From the NCBI GenBank assembly GCA_964030475.1, contig CAXIPT010000008.1, positions 5,013,142 to 5,077,141 on the forward strand: a stretch of 64,000 nt of DNA, written 5' to 3'. Source of the stretch: Tethya wilhelma (lineage: Eukaryota; Porifera; Demospongiae; Tethyida; Tethyidae). The notes beneath the pieces were generated by a model. It was not told the DNA's origin and did no database searches. It was given only the letters and a program-made list of their open reading frames with translations. A program made the position numbers and the translations under genes. Numbering within the stretch: position 1 is the stretch's first letter; each line of letters opens with the position of its first letter. Shown piece by piece: positions 1-17,085 of this stretch.

Positions 1-77
<77 letters not shown>
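1..77. repeat. (AG)n microsatellite at left edge
   Basis: Uninterrupted AG dinucleotide array. It probably lies in an intron of the minus-strand RhoGAP gene, whose remaining 3' exons are off the window. Bases 78-260 hold no exon I can recognise. Confidence 0.95.
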
Positions 78-80
<3 letters not shown>

Positions 81-260
81 ATCTTGAAATTATCAAAAGT
101 GAGAATGGACCAATTCTTTGATCATATTTATGGCAAATGAATTTTGTGTTAATTCTGTGGGAGTGTATATATTCTCACAGACAAAAATTCCTCCCTGAAT
201 GTGAGGGTTTACAACAACAGCCACCATTGTAGTGTGTGTGTGTGTGTGTGTCTACTGTAC

Positions 261-393
261 CTGGTTGGTTTCAGAGTTGCTTGAAACATCCTTCAAGAAA
301 GTGAGCAGAGTCATCAGTGCTTCTCTGTTAGCATCAGGGAGGAGGAGCATAATGGACTGGAGGGCTTGGAGACGCAGCTGACTAGGGATGTCT

Positions 394-443
<50 letters not shown>

Positions 444-2674
444 ATGAGTGATAGCCTTGTCCATGCCTTTTTGCAAAAAAAAAAACGTTAAGGGAGGAGC
501 CTGGGAATGAGGCAAAGTGACGGGTGCGCCTTTGCTGAGCTGGCAAGTCCGTTAATTGCATTCCAATCATGTGACCGCAATACTTCACAATGAGAATTGA
601 TCACGTGCACCCCGTTTGCCAGCTCAGCAAAGGCGCACTCGTGTCGTACCTCCTCTGGTATACATACACATATGTAGTACGCACATGTCAATCTTACATA
701 ACACACAATCACAAGTGTAGGCAGGTAGTAACATGCACAATTTAACATTCCATTCACACCATGTATCCAGGCATTCACAATGTCATTGTCAAATTAGACC
801 AGCCTAGGCTGTCAGGAGCTGGCCTCATGACCCACCTAGCCAGTCACACACACCACAGCTGCAGAGACAGACCAGGTGCTGTCCTATTGTGCTAACACAC
901 ACAGGGTCATCTGACCCAAAGAGCTATGCTCTGAATGGACCACTCACTCAATCATCCTATGTTAGGAGAGGGTGTTCTATAGGTGAATATATCAGGACAC
1001 CATCTTACATGGCCACCACTGTACGTCCCTTGGAACAGACAGCACACGGTGCTATTATGTATGACCCATTTTGGAGTGAAACAGCTGGCTCAGAAACTCA
1101 CAGTATTGTGACTCTTGTCATGGGACTTGGGCATTGTGAGTGCTAAAATCAACAACTATAGCTGTTCCTAGTACTATCCATGTGTAGAGTGGAATTTGTG
1201 GTTTGGGCCTAGTATGTGAAAATCTAGTGAAATTGTCTGTCAGTGGTGCAAAAAGGGATTGCTCAAATTTCATTAGGGTATTACAAGGTCCAATTAAAAT
1301 GCCATTGCTATTTGGTTACCATTTGGACCAATTTCCCCATGTCCATATGGGACAGGTAAAATCATTATTTTGCTCTGCACCCAAACCTAGAGAGTATGGC
1401 TGTGAGTCTTTATCCTCCAGTACACAGACACACAGTCACAACACACTCTATACAGTAGTGCTTCATTCTCATGGGGTACATCAGTTGGGCAACTGAAAAA
1501 ACTATTATTAAAGACCTATATAATAATATTATTATATACACACAAAATCATTTAAAATAAACCACACTTCTTTATTAAGCAGAAGTCTTCTTTCAGTGTA
1601 AGGATAATAATGCGACTGCCTAGGAGGGCAATTGTAATACATGGCATATAATGGGTCAGCATGAAGTTAGTGCATTGGCTTCCTGAGGAAGAATAGTATG
1701 GAATATGGACACTCTGAGCAGCACACACTGTACATGTGATGGTGTCTGTGTGCATGATGTTTATACACCTAACTTTACAAGGCACAAAACACACACAATG
1801 ATATCAGCAAGGGATGTTCTTAGCTTCCCTAGGAAGATAAACACCAGCAAATAATTATGAGGGGGCCCAGGTTTAGAGGCGGCTGGCTGGCTACAGTGAT
1901 ACTAGAACTGTGACTGTAGCCTGTGGTTGAGAATGGTCAGCTCAGCAGCTGCCTGAAAATTGCTAAACACTCAGTAACAAAGCTAAGTGAAGAAGGCTTG
2001 CTAGACGAAGCTAGTACTACTGCATTTTTATAATTATTTTGTTTCTCTTACTCTGCTGTATGATGATGAGAGCCTCTGATAGCTGGCTGGTGAGGATGGG
2101 TTCAGGCAACTCCCTGTAGTAGAGCTTCACCATGTCAGCTACATCGTAAGGAGAGTAGTCCTCATAGTTGGAATTGTCTGTAGCAGAGAGAGAGACAGCA
2201 ATGGCATTTCACACTCACACACAAACATGCAATACTTCCCATAGTATTTCAACATGGTACATTGATGCACAGGAACCTACTGATGAAGTGATACCATTAG
2301 GGACATTAGAGAAAAACAAAAGTCTTTGCAGCTTGCTACACAGATGTGTTGTGAAAAAACTACACAGAGACTGGGCCCACACATAATTTAACAAAGCATA
2401 ACCTATTATTTGACTCACAACACACTATTAAGCACACGCTCTTCAGAGCTGACCAGGCGGGGAAATAACACCAGCCTTATCATACCTGGCTCAGTCTCGT
2501 TGATTTCCTTGAGCAGGTCAACGCGGGCCTTTGAAGCTGCCTTTCTGAAGAGTCCCTTGATCTCCAGACCACCATTGTCTCTGAGGTGTTTGAAGGCATG
2601 TTGGATGGAGAGAGGTAGAGCTTGACCAGTCTGAGAGACGTTGACAGAGAGAGGGACCCCAAACATCCTCTTGT

Positions 2675-2714
<40 letters not shown>

Positions 2715-4139
2715 TGAATACACATGTGCACGAAGTATTTGTAACAATGATAGATAAAGCACTCACTCTTAATGTCAGGTAGCTTCTGTTTGCGAGTTTT
2801 CAGGATTCTAGCACTGTCACAAGACAAAGAAACAAACAAACATTCGATAAATAAACACACACAATAAAACGTATTGAACATCATATAAATTAAATACCAC
2901 ATCACATTACTCACAGAAAACAAATAGATTAATGTCACAAAAACAACTCGCAAAGCCACTCACACATTCTAGCTGCTTTAAAAATACTTACATATTTGAC
3001 TTTGAATTGTAGAGCTCTGTTAGAGCAGTGAGCTTCACCAGGGACAGTTTTCTAAGCAGAGAAATCTGACCCACAGACAACTCTTCAATAGGGATCAACC
3101 TGCATTAGGTTAGAATTACAGGTGATATCAATCAAACACATTGTTAACAAAGTTGGAAATCGATAGCCAAGGGTGGAGCTGTACAAGAGTATGGGATATA
3201 GGAGACTGTTTGTATGGCTAGGCTATTGGAATGGTTAATAGAAGATGGATGGAATTACAATATCACATTGCTGGGATTAAGCCATAAAAACATCCTAAAG
3301 TAAATGAATGACGTTTTTATTCATATCATTGTCTCCTAATAACCACTTGTACACCACCATCAATTGAAACGAAGGCAAGATCCATCGTGAGATTACGAAA
3401 GCTTTACATGAAGACTTTTTTCTTAGAGAAAAGTTTTAAGTTTTGAACCAAAGGATAGACAACATGAGAGGTCATACTACAGTGTGTTAAGAAAGCGCTC
3501 CTTTACACTTGAGGTGTTGATGAGGTAATGCAAAAGTGTTCTCAAAAGAAGGAACCCCATCAGGGGACTTTTGGAATGCTTCTGTAAGTGTTCAATATTT
3601 TGTACACACTCATATGCACCCACCATGAAATATGGCAGCAATGTACTACACCAAGCGTGATACTATATACCATCAGGAACTTCAATAATGTTTTCCTCCA
3701 GTGAATCAGACGAGTGCTTTGAGGAAGCCACCGACTAGCTAAGAGGCTCTAGAAAGAAGCTCTACGCTACAGGATTCTGAGGGGCCAACAAGAGCGTTCT
3801 AGATGATTCATCACAGTATCGATTATGCAGGCGTAGGAATGGCATTCCACCGCTGTACGTGATATCAGTTGCAATGTCTAATTGAGGTGTGGTTGAATGC
3901 AAAGTAGGGGGGTAATTTTGAGCATTGTTGTGACAATGAAATAGTTGCTTTTTTTCAAGTGACTTTGGAACTTGTCAATAAACGATTTTCTTTACATTCT
4001 GTTTGCACACATTTTGATTTGTTCTCAACTGCTGCAATGACAGCCCACGTTCCATTAAAGAAATGACAGCCATTCATGCAGCACACACAACACCATTCAC
4101 TGCATTAGCCGTTGCAATAGATTTAGGCATACGTGAGAG

Positions 4140-4191
<52 letters not shown>

Positions 4192-4287
4192 TGTGTGTGT
4201 GTGAAATTTCTTACGTTCTGACTGGCTTGAAGGATTGTCTGATACTGTAAGGTTGTTGATAGCTGTGCCATTTGCTCCTGGCTCTGC

Positions 4288-4345
<58 letters not shown>

Positions 4346-6833
4346 AGTGGGTGTGGAGCATCCATTGACCAATATGAATCCATTTACCAAAGAAATGTTT
4401 ATCTTTCAACAACTGTAATCTGTAACTACACCAACAGCTTATCAATCAGATATTATTGTTATAGTAGACATAACATTCCATTCCCCATTTCAAAAACCAC
4501 CAAAAATTCTGACTAGAAAGAGGTCAATTTTTTCACACTGGGAACTTCTGAAGTCACTCAATCGTAACATCGTAGAAATGCAAAATTTTAGAGGACATTT
4601 TTGGGAGGGGACTTATTTCCCACCACAATGACAACAGGATGGAAACATAATATTATTACCGAATTATAGGGTACCAGGGGTTTAATTTAGTGCAATGCTG
4701 CAGCTTCTATCTAATCATGAGAAGGAGGAAAGAGTGGGGTTTGTTGCAGGAATGTGCCTCTGAAGACAAATGCCACTGTGACATCACAATGTGCTGAGAC
4801 TTTTTCGCTACATCAGTCATGTATCCACTCAAGCAGCCTGGTTGTACCTACCACTAGCCTGGTACCCAGGCTCTCTCCTTTGACCTTACTCTTACATGAC
4901 AACAGATGAAATACTAGTGCACCGTCTTCATTCCCCCTCTCAGCCTCAAGGTATTCCATTCTCTCTATCATACGTTCCAATTACACACTAACACACGCAC
5001 CACCATCTCGCAACAGATGGTACAACTAGGAGCCCCCCCACACACAGCAATACAGCACTACCACTCACCGTACACCTGCTATAGAGCAGGTATAGTAAGT
5101 TCTATGGTAACACGATTACTGTGGACTAACATTACAGATAGCTTGTACTCTGTAATGCAATCAAACCTCAATACGTCTACACAAACGCACACCACAACAA
5201 GTAGACTGCTAATTAAATACCTCTGTGGTTCGTCGGCTTTAGAACTAGCCACCTTCTTTGGTCTCAGAGTGACTCCTCCCGAGACTCCGCCCCCTGTGAC
5301 AGCGTCAGACATGGTCCGTCGTAGCTCCCCTGATGATCCTCTGAGCTCATTCTGCACAAACCGTCTCTCAGCGTAAGTTGGCAAAGGAGAAACCGATATT
5401 TCTTCCCTCTCCGAGTCACCCGGGCTAGATCTGGACTCAAAGGTCTCGGTGCTGTCAATACTGTTCATCCTCTTGTTCCGACTACTAGCTGCAGCCGCTG
5501 CGTTATCTTCTAGGAAATCTTCTTTTCCTTCGGGAGTCAGCTTCCTACCGTCCATGATGATCGGACTCTGGCTGTCCAGGATCTTTATGTGGCCGTTCAT
5601 GACCGGACTGTGGATGGTTATCTTTCCACCAAACTGGTAGGAAGGGGAGTAGCTTGTCTTGAGTGGTGAATCCATTAGACTGGAGCTCTTTGTCGATTCC
5701 ACGATGGACACTGTGCTTGTACTGTTGCTGGAGAGTGGGCTGGTGTCTGTTGACCCCCCTTCCACAGTGAAGAGGCTGCTAGCGGAGAAGACATCAGGTA
5801 GAGACTGAGTTCTTAATTTGAGCAGATTACTGTCAAAGGCGTCTAAGATTCCTGTGGCAAAGTTATCCAAGTCTCCTCGCGGGAAACTATTCCCAAGCTC
5901 TTCGTCTTCGTCGTCCCAGGATAGAGGCTCCACAACGTGACCGTTGAGAGTCTGAGAATTGACCTGTTCCTCCTCACCTTCTCCAGCCTCTCCCTTCCCT
6001 GTGGGAGGATCAACGAAGATCGAAGGGATGCTCCCTTCGTTGGGCAGGAAGCTGTACGTCTTGACGGCTCTGTCCAAGCCTGTGAGACTGCCTCGGAGCT
6101 CTGAGACGAGCATGAGAGGAGAGGATTCAGAGTCCTGTTCGCTCTCGTCGAGAAGATCCTCCGAACTAGAGTAGGAGATGTCGTGATAGAGTTGCTTCTG
6201 GGTTTTAGATCTGCGCGACCACTTTTTGTGCTTTCTCTTGAAATGCCACTTGTCGCTGAGAGCCCTCTGATTGACCTCGTCCTCAGAATCATCAACCTAC
6301 AGGTAGAGAGGGGACAAACAGCTGCACTACAAGTGCTGGTGGGGTCACACATAAACACATTATGCATATGCAGACCAACAGCTGCATATTAGAATCACAA
6401 TAGCAGGTTGAACTTCACACCATCAAAAGAGAGCAAAAGGTGAACAATAATGAGACACAATGACTAGGTACACAGAATGAGATGTGAACAATGCACCTCT
6501 CTGTTTGTTAAGCTACCTATTCTTGTACATACATAGCTACATGCCACAAAAACATGTGTAACACATGAGCAAAGCTGTGTGGACAGTGCTAGACTGGGGT
6601 AGCTAACAAGCTGTCCATCTGGTTAGGCTGCCTGTCTGACCTTTGCCAATGTCTCTTCCATGAGATCTGCACACCTGTTGAGTATATTTAGTCTCCTAAT
6701 GAGGGAATCGATGTCGGGCTGACTTAGAAAGTCATGGTCCTTCTCCACTTGGTACTTTGACAAGTTGATGGGGAACTGCCCATCTGTAAGAGGAGCCATC
6801 ATGTGGAGTCAGTGAAGAGTGGAATGAACACAC

Positions 6834-6883
<50 letters not shown>

Positions 6884-7466
6884 ACAACATTGCTACAACA
6901 GTAAGCAATTAGTTCAGTGTGAAAATATGAAAATTCTAAAATTATAGCATAAGTGTACGAAACAATAGTCTGTGTAATTTTACAGCGAACATACCTTCAA
7001 ACATCTGGACGTACTGTGGAAAGCCTGCAGCCTTCAACCACAGGCATGCGTCGCTGGCCTCTTTCACTACAAGAAAACACACAAAACAATCATGATAAAT
7101 TATTTTTATAGTGCAAATTTTCATTTGGACATGTTATCAAAACGTGGTGTCTCATCAAAGGTGAGGTGTTGAAATCACCCCTCTGCTTGCACCTTTTAAT
7201 TTGTGTGCGTGGCCTCGAAAAGATGATACGTGTCCAGCTTTTGCAGTTGCTCGAATAGTTTTCCTGAAAGCTGATCTTGCTCTGTTCAGCGGTGAATTCG
7301 TAGATCCAGGCAAGAAAGGCGATTTTGGCCTAGACTTCTTGTCCACGTTAGCTTCTATAGGTGATAACCAAGCGAACAGTAGGTCTGCATGCGGCTGCCC
7401 ATCTTGTTGTTGTTGGAGAGGCGGCGAACTGGCGTTGTGAACTGGTGCCGTGTCTTCCATGTCCAT
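261..7466 (-). CDS. DLC1: SAM-RhoGAP protein, DLC1/STARD8/STARD13 family (3' end off window)
   Basis: Rho GTPase-activating protein that would switch off RhoA-type GTPases at adhesions and cortex. Ten exons in phase: 7193-7466, 6995-7066, 6641-6783, 5221-6296, 4215-4286, 2992-3099, 2767-2813, 2486-2674, 2052-2177, 261-391, giving about 746 aa before the window ends. Residues about 93-163 form the SAM domain typical of this family (ACLWLKAAGFPQYVQ, then FPINLS). A long Ser/acidic linker follows, with the family's WHSYQ motif. The RhoGAP domain starts near residue 600 (FGVPLSVNV) and has the arginine finger in GLFRK (about R641). Later motifs are DVADMVKLYYRELPEP and MLLLPDANRE. The C-terminal START domain expected of the family would lie left of position 261. 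I chose the ATG at 7466; the upstream in-frame TTG is not a start. The paralogue cannot be decided, and an invertebrate is likely to have a single copy. Confidence 0.9.
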
Positions 7467-9029
7467 AAGTAGACTAACGATGTTTATCAAAGTACACTAC
7501 TTGGCAGTACTGCAAGAAAATTATCTACAATCACTCTGGAATTGGCCTATTCTACTAACTCTGTGTACTGCTCAAGTGTTAGACACTACATCGTAGCCGG
7601 AAAATGATTTTAATTTCCGCTGCGGTTAATTTTCGACACAAACTGTGAATATGATTATGCATTTCCGGGTAGGTAATTAGAACATTTTCAGGTTGCTTGG
7701 TGATGACAACAACCAATATTCAATGAACATTAGTTGCGCAGTACAATGTCACAGTTTCACTGTTATACTAATATGGCTAACCTGCACGTTGCAGCTCCAC
7801 CTTGAACACAGGAGATGTAGTTTGCTGGATGTGATATAAAGGTATTGTTTGCAAACTCATTATGGTTGTACATAACTAATACAGGCTGAGGTGGACAGCA
7901 TGTGAGAGGAAACAGATGTACTAACAAGAGGGTACATGGTCAATGCTATTTATAGTGTTTACAGCAACATTACATCGTCCTTTCAAATTAACACACACAC
8001 AAATATGGAAGCGTGATATTTGGCAATGACTCACACAATTCGGTAAAGGGTCTCCCTCACATACACAATCAGAACCAATAATATTATAGCTAGCTGCAAA
8101 AAGATTACTGTGTGCATTGTAGTGCTGAATAGTTGGTTGTCATAACTACTACGTCATACATAGCAGTCAACACCAGTGGATGGATGGGCCGCAGCTGCTA
8201 CAATAGAATGACTAATGGTCCGTGACGTACTTATGCTCAAAATAAGGACTTAAGTGTACAAGTAAATTGTATCTTCTGAGCTAATATATTGCATCATGCA
8301 GTGATGTCATATATACCATGTGTCATTTTAATACTGAAAAGCATGGTGTAAAATATTTGCAACACAACTCATTTCTCTTACCCCAAAATTCTCGACATCT
8401 CCAAAATAAAGAGTCGGAGATTGTCTGTATCTGGATGGCGGAGTGGTAGGAGAGAATGCTCCACTGGCACCACTAGAACTGGTGTGTGAAGATCTACCAC
8501 ATCTCAGGGGAAATGTAAACATGACCAGTGGAGGAGGTGTTTTGCTGCTGCACAGAATTTGTGTCAAAAAAAATTATTGATGTTATTATAAATGCAGATT
8601 TGATTATGCACCTATGATAAGACAATAATTCGAGATTATGATTCAACTCACCACCAGCAGGCAGAGATTTCATCCACCCACTTACAACAGACGAGGTGAC
8701 AGCTGGAGAGTAATGTTTATTTTTGTGGCAAAGTGTCAAAAAAAAGTGGGTGTAGCCACTCCCACTGCCGGCCCGGTAGCTATGCTCACGTGATTAAAAT
8801 CTTGCACGAGTACTGCACATGCGCAGAAAATTAACTACGATTCCTGTTTGTGAAGGCGTGGCTACCTCGTGAATATCACATGGCGATTCGATATTCAGGT
8901 TTATTAACAAACCAGTCGACCGCATATCGTTTTCTGTTTACCAACCTTGGGAGTTTTATCATTCTTGGAACCCAAATGAATCATGGCATACTTTAAAGGC
9001 AGTAAGCTGACATAGACTAAGAGAAAGAG
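7467..9029. other. Intergenic, divergent promoter region
   Basis: Separates the minus-strand RhoGAP start from the plus-strand phospho-lyase start. Short ORFs at 8328-8739 show no family resemblance and no convincing splice context. A CACGTG E-box (about 8788-8793) and a CATGCGCA half of an NRF1-type site (about 8818-8825) lie 200-240 bp before the lyase ATG. I see no other gene. Confidence 0.6.
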
Positions 9030-13003
<3,974 letters not shown>

Positions 13004-13435
13004 GACTGTCCAGTGGACTTTTTGTGCACTGATTACTAAAGACTATGCTGTTTAATGTTACCATTGTGAATGATAATTTTTTATTTATTTCTATATATGC
13101 ATTAATCTTTGCACTGGCATCATTCTGTGTTCAAATAGCACCCCAGTAATTTAAAATGAGGTAATCTATTTTGCATGATAAATCATTGTAAAGTGGGCTG
13201 CGTTGTGTTGTTTGGGGGAGGAGGTGATACGCTGTGAATGCTATAGAATGCTCCCATGCATGGCTATGTTTATCGCTATCTTTGCATTACATCATTTCCC
13301 GCCTGCTAATGCTTTCTAATTATACGAAACTATACAAAAACATTGAAATTTCCATTAGGAAACTTCTGTCTCTTCTGTACACAAAAGTACTGTACATGTA
13401 TAGGCTCTCTTTGTAGTGTGATATAAAGACAGACA

Positions 13436-13987
13436 ATGGCTGAACCTCCTCAAACCGAGCGAACAGGAGTAACTCGAGTGAAAGAGCTTGAAGAAATCGT
13501 CAAGAAACTAGAACAGGAGAACAAACAGCTACTCAACAAGGTTGAATATTAAAATTTTATTATGAATGTGTCAAAATCAGATTATACAAACAGACCTTCA
13601 CATATATAGCCTGTTGTTCGTGCAGGTACGTACCAATAGTCCAACTCTCTATCACAAGAAGCTAGCCAACGACTTACAAGCGATTCAAGACGACCCTCAC
13701 ACCTCCAAGAGCCTGAGAGAGATAGACATTCACAATGGCCAACAGGGAGACTTTATCAGTGAGGAGGATGACCTTGAAAACAGCTTAGTGGACTTGGAGA
13801 ACGGGGAAGAACTGGAAGATGAATGGTGAGGGAAAGTGAATGGTCTATGGGCTAAACAAGCTATGTTTATAAATTATAATTATATTAAGTCTATCCAATT
13901 TGATGTAGTTGCACAGCTGGTAACATGATAGCCGTGTACTGTTACAAGTTAAAGAAGATGTAGCTACTCAACTGTTACTTATTCATG

Positions 13988-14028
<41 letters not shown>

Positions 14029-14449
14029 CCCACACCACAGGTTGTTTGTGTCCCCCAAGCTCCCTCCGACTCCAGCTCAGAAGAAGGTCACCCCTGTCCG
14101 ATGGCTGCTGGGGGGAGAGGGACAAGGAAGAGAGGAGAGTGAGCTGCCTTCCATTGATGACGTGAGGAAGACCCTCACTTATAACATTAACGAGGCAGAG
14201 AATTTCACTAGAAGTGAGTTAAGTACTACTTTTCAGACATTGAATTTCTATTTGTGACATGTGTTATGTCTATACCAGTTTATTTATGTAGCTGCATGTT
14301 ATGTGTGTTGTAGGTTAGTGTTGAAAGTGGAACTGTGTTTTAGTGCGTGTTTTGTTCCAAATGTGTAGGCAAAGGATCTTCTGGTGGCTACTCCCCTGGC
14401 TCCATCTCACCAAGATCAGTCTCCCCAACCAACAAGACAGCTCAGAGTG

Positions 14450-14509
<60 letters not shown>

Positions 14510-16667
14510 AATCCACATCACTTCTTTAGCTTTACTCCAACTAGCCAACTTTACACTCTGACTACATGTACTTTAGTAGTGCTTTCTTCCTTCCCTGAAG
14601 GGATGCCCCATATATACAATGGCTGCCAGTCACCACCACACACACACATACTGACACAGTAAACAGCATGTTGTGATCGTGGCTCATTGCATGTTGTTTG
14701 GGGGTGGGGTAATGTACGATACAGTAAAATAATACACACATACAGTAACAATGTACATACTACTGCATGTATATGCATATACCACTCATGTTTGGTACTG
14801 AGTCAGGAAATGCTCTGTACAAGTACATAGGACGAATTCTTACACTAATTTTCATAATAAGCTCTCGTATTACTGCCCATTTGTTAATTTGTAGCGTTCA
14901 TTAATCTTCAGGATACTTGAACCAGGTGAGGCAGAGACGGAACTCACCACCTTCCTATCAACAAGAGGCTGACCTTTCACCTTCGACCTCCCCCCTGACA
15001 AGAGTGAGACACTACAGAGCTGCTGCTGACAGCGATGCTGTACCCGTCGTCAAATGGAGGGCCAGACAACCCCCACCACCCTCGGAGGAGGAGGAGGAGG
15101 TCCAGGAAGAGGTACCCAGAGTGAAATGGAAGGTGAAACAGATCCCCTCTGACGATGTTCCTAAGGTGAGATGGAATCGACCCCTGGCTGGTGGTGGTGG
15201 TGTTAGTGATGAGGACATTGAGAGTGAAGGCAGAGAAGGAGATGATGTACCTGTCGTGAAATGGAAGGCTAGAGTCCCGCCTTCTGAAGGTGGCTCTCCT
15301 TCTCCTCGAAGCAGACAGCTGGCTAGACCAGTCCCCAGAAGACCTCCTCCCAGTAGTAGCAATGAAGGTGTTCCTGTCGTGAAATGGAAGGCTAAAGTAC
15401 CCGCTAACGAAGCAGAAGATGAGGAAGTCCCTATCGTTAGGCAGCCATCAAGAAATAATCCACCTGCTGATGACGTGCCTGTTGTTAAGTGGAAAGCTAA
15501 ACTACCAGCTAATGAAGCAGGTGGAGAGGATGTCCCTGTCGTTAAATGGAAGGCTAAGCCACCAGCTATTGAAGCAGGTGATGAGGATGTCCCTGTCGTT
15601 AAGCATCAATTAAGGAACGCTCCTCCAGCAGGCAATCAAGATGTTCCAGTGGTGAAATGGAAAGCTAAACTTCCTCCTACTGAATCCAACGAGGATGTCC
15701 CTGTCGTTAAACGGCCATCAAGAAATCCACCTCCAGCTAATGATGTCCCTATTGTCAAGTGGAAAGCCAAACTCCCTGCTAACGAAGGAGCTGATGAGGA
15801 TGTTCCTGTAATTAAACGAAGTCCTGCAGCTTCGAGTCCACAACAAAGGCGTGGTCTCATCTCTCCAAAGAGGGGCGGGCTGACTCCGCCCACAACAATG
15901 AACGGTGATTCGGATCAGAGCAGCGGAAGTGAGCATTCCTCCGAGAACCTCCGAGTCTCACGTCACTCGGCTCATCAGTCGGGCCTCCAGCGACCTCGCT
16001 CTGGGAGTGCTCGCTCTCCGTCCGGACTCACTCGACCTGCTAGAATAACATCGCCGGGGTCAACAGGTCACCACTCTCAAATCAGCAGCGGTAACTCTTC
16101 GTCGCAAGAAGACATTCAGAGCATCTCACCGTCCAGTTCCAGAGGGGGTCGACTCAAGATCCCACAGAGACAAAGTGATGAACACTCTTCCACACCTCGT
16201 GGACAGACTGAACCAAGAAGAATATCGTCAGGCTTGCCTCAATCTTCAAGTAGAGGTGGAAACTTGAAAATGCAGAGATCTACTCCCCCCAGCGGGGGTC
16301 AGAGGCCGGGGGGAGGGGGACGAGGGGCTATAGGTGTGAGCAGAAGTGCTCCATCTCAGGTTCAAAGTCCACGGAGTGCTAGTGGTGGTGGACAGAGACA
16401 CCTTACCCCGCCTAGTGGATCAGGCAACCCCAGAAGGACCCTCCCTACCCCACCTTCAGCTGGGAGGGGTGGTGGAGCAAGACAAGGAGGACAGAGATTG
16501 AAGCCAGCCAGGTCAACATCTCCAAGGTATGGTGTTATATTCACTGCATGTGGTTTTCTATTGAGCTTTGTATATCAAGTGTTCTTGTAGTCTATCCGCC
16601 TTCTTTTTGTACAGATTTTTAGAGGAGGGTTAATATTAATAATAAATTATTGTTATTGTAGCATGGT

Positions 16668-16716
<49 letters not shown>

Positions 16717-16717
16717 N

Positions 16718-16764
<47 letters not shown>

Positions 16765-16838
16765 GCAGACATTCCCAGCCTCAACCACCAGTTGATGATA
16801 GTGGGGACAATGACAGTTGGCTTGAAGGATGCTTCTGA
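13436..16838 (+). CDS. SLAIN2: SLAIN-motif microtubule plus-end protein with tandem VPVVKW repeats
   Basis: SLAIN1/2 proteins bind EB proteins and ch-TOG at growing microtubule ends and promote polymerisation. Exons: 13436-13540, 13626-13825, 14041-14213, 14369-14446, 14912-16526, 16769-16838; all phases agree; about 746 aa. Family features are the N-terminal coiled coil (VKELEEIVKKLEQENKQLL), the block LEDEWLFVSPKLPPTP followed by VTPVRW, and the tail DNDSWLEGCF, matching the DDSW..GC tail of SLAIN2. Unusual: most of exon 5 carries about 13 spaced copies of a VPVVKWKAK-like unit, nine with the Trp and four W-less ones where KR/QPSR replaces it, then a Ser/Arg/Pro/Gly-rich basic region with an SxLP motif (SGLP) of the kind EB proteins recognise. 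The vertebrate homologues I know lack this repeat. The 5' neighbour ends 432 bp upstream on the same strand. A (CT)n tract holding an undetermined base (16717) precedes the last exon. The family call rests on ends that match well; the middle is not comparable. Confidence 0.86.
16671..16763. repeat. (CT)n microsatellite with one N at 16717
   Basis: CT array directly before the 3' splice site of the last SLAIN exon, serving as its polypyrimidine tract. The N marks an unresolved array length. Confidence 0.95.
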
Positions 16839-17085
16839 TGTACAATAAATTTTTATTGTTGTGGTATTATGCTATTTTCATGGAAACCTTGTCACAATAT
16901 CATATCATTGTGACATTACATGTAAAATGTAAATATTTATAATGGAGTTATCATTGCAGCACAGTATGTCATTGTTATTATTCCATGTCTTTAATTTGAT
17001 ACAAAAATAATAGTTTAATGATACAAAAATAATTATAAATTTGTCCATGTGTAAGAGAGGTATGTGGTCATGAAGTTTGATAACA

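Noticed and set aside
252..588. Frames rich in Leu-Ser or His-Thr repeats at 252-588, 2415-2959, 4074-4516, 9306-9599, 14347-14662, 16636-16848 and others
   Set aside because: They are translations of (CT/AG)n or (CA/GT)n microsatellites next to real exons; the real reading there is set by splice sites and phase.
7467..7490. Longer N-terminus for the RhoGAP protein
   Set aside because: The codon at 7490 is TTG, not ATG. The first true ATG in frame is at 7466.
8328..8739. Possible minus-strand gene upstream of the phospho-lyase
   Set aside because: Short frames without a convincing start, splice sites or recognisable protein.
16362..16544. Antisense ORFs over the SLAIN repeat exon (15012-15362, 15636-15936, 16362-16544)
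   Set aside because: They mirror the GC-rich repetitive coding strand and have no splice or family support.
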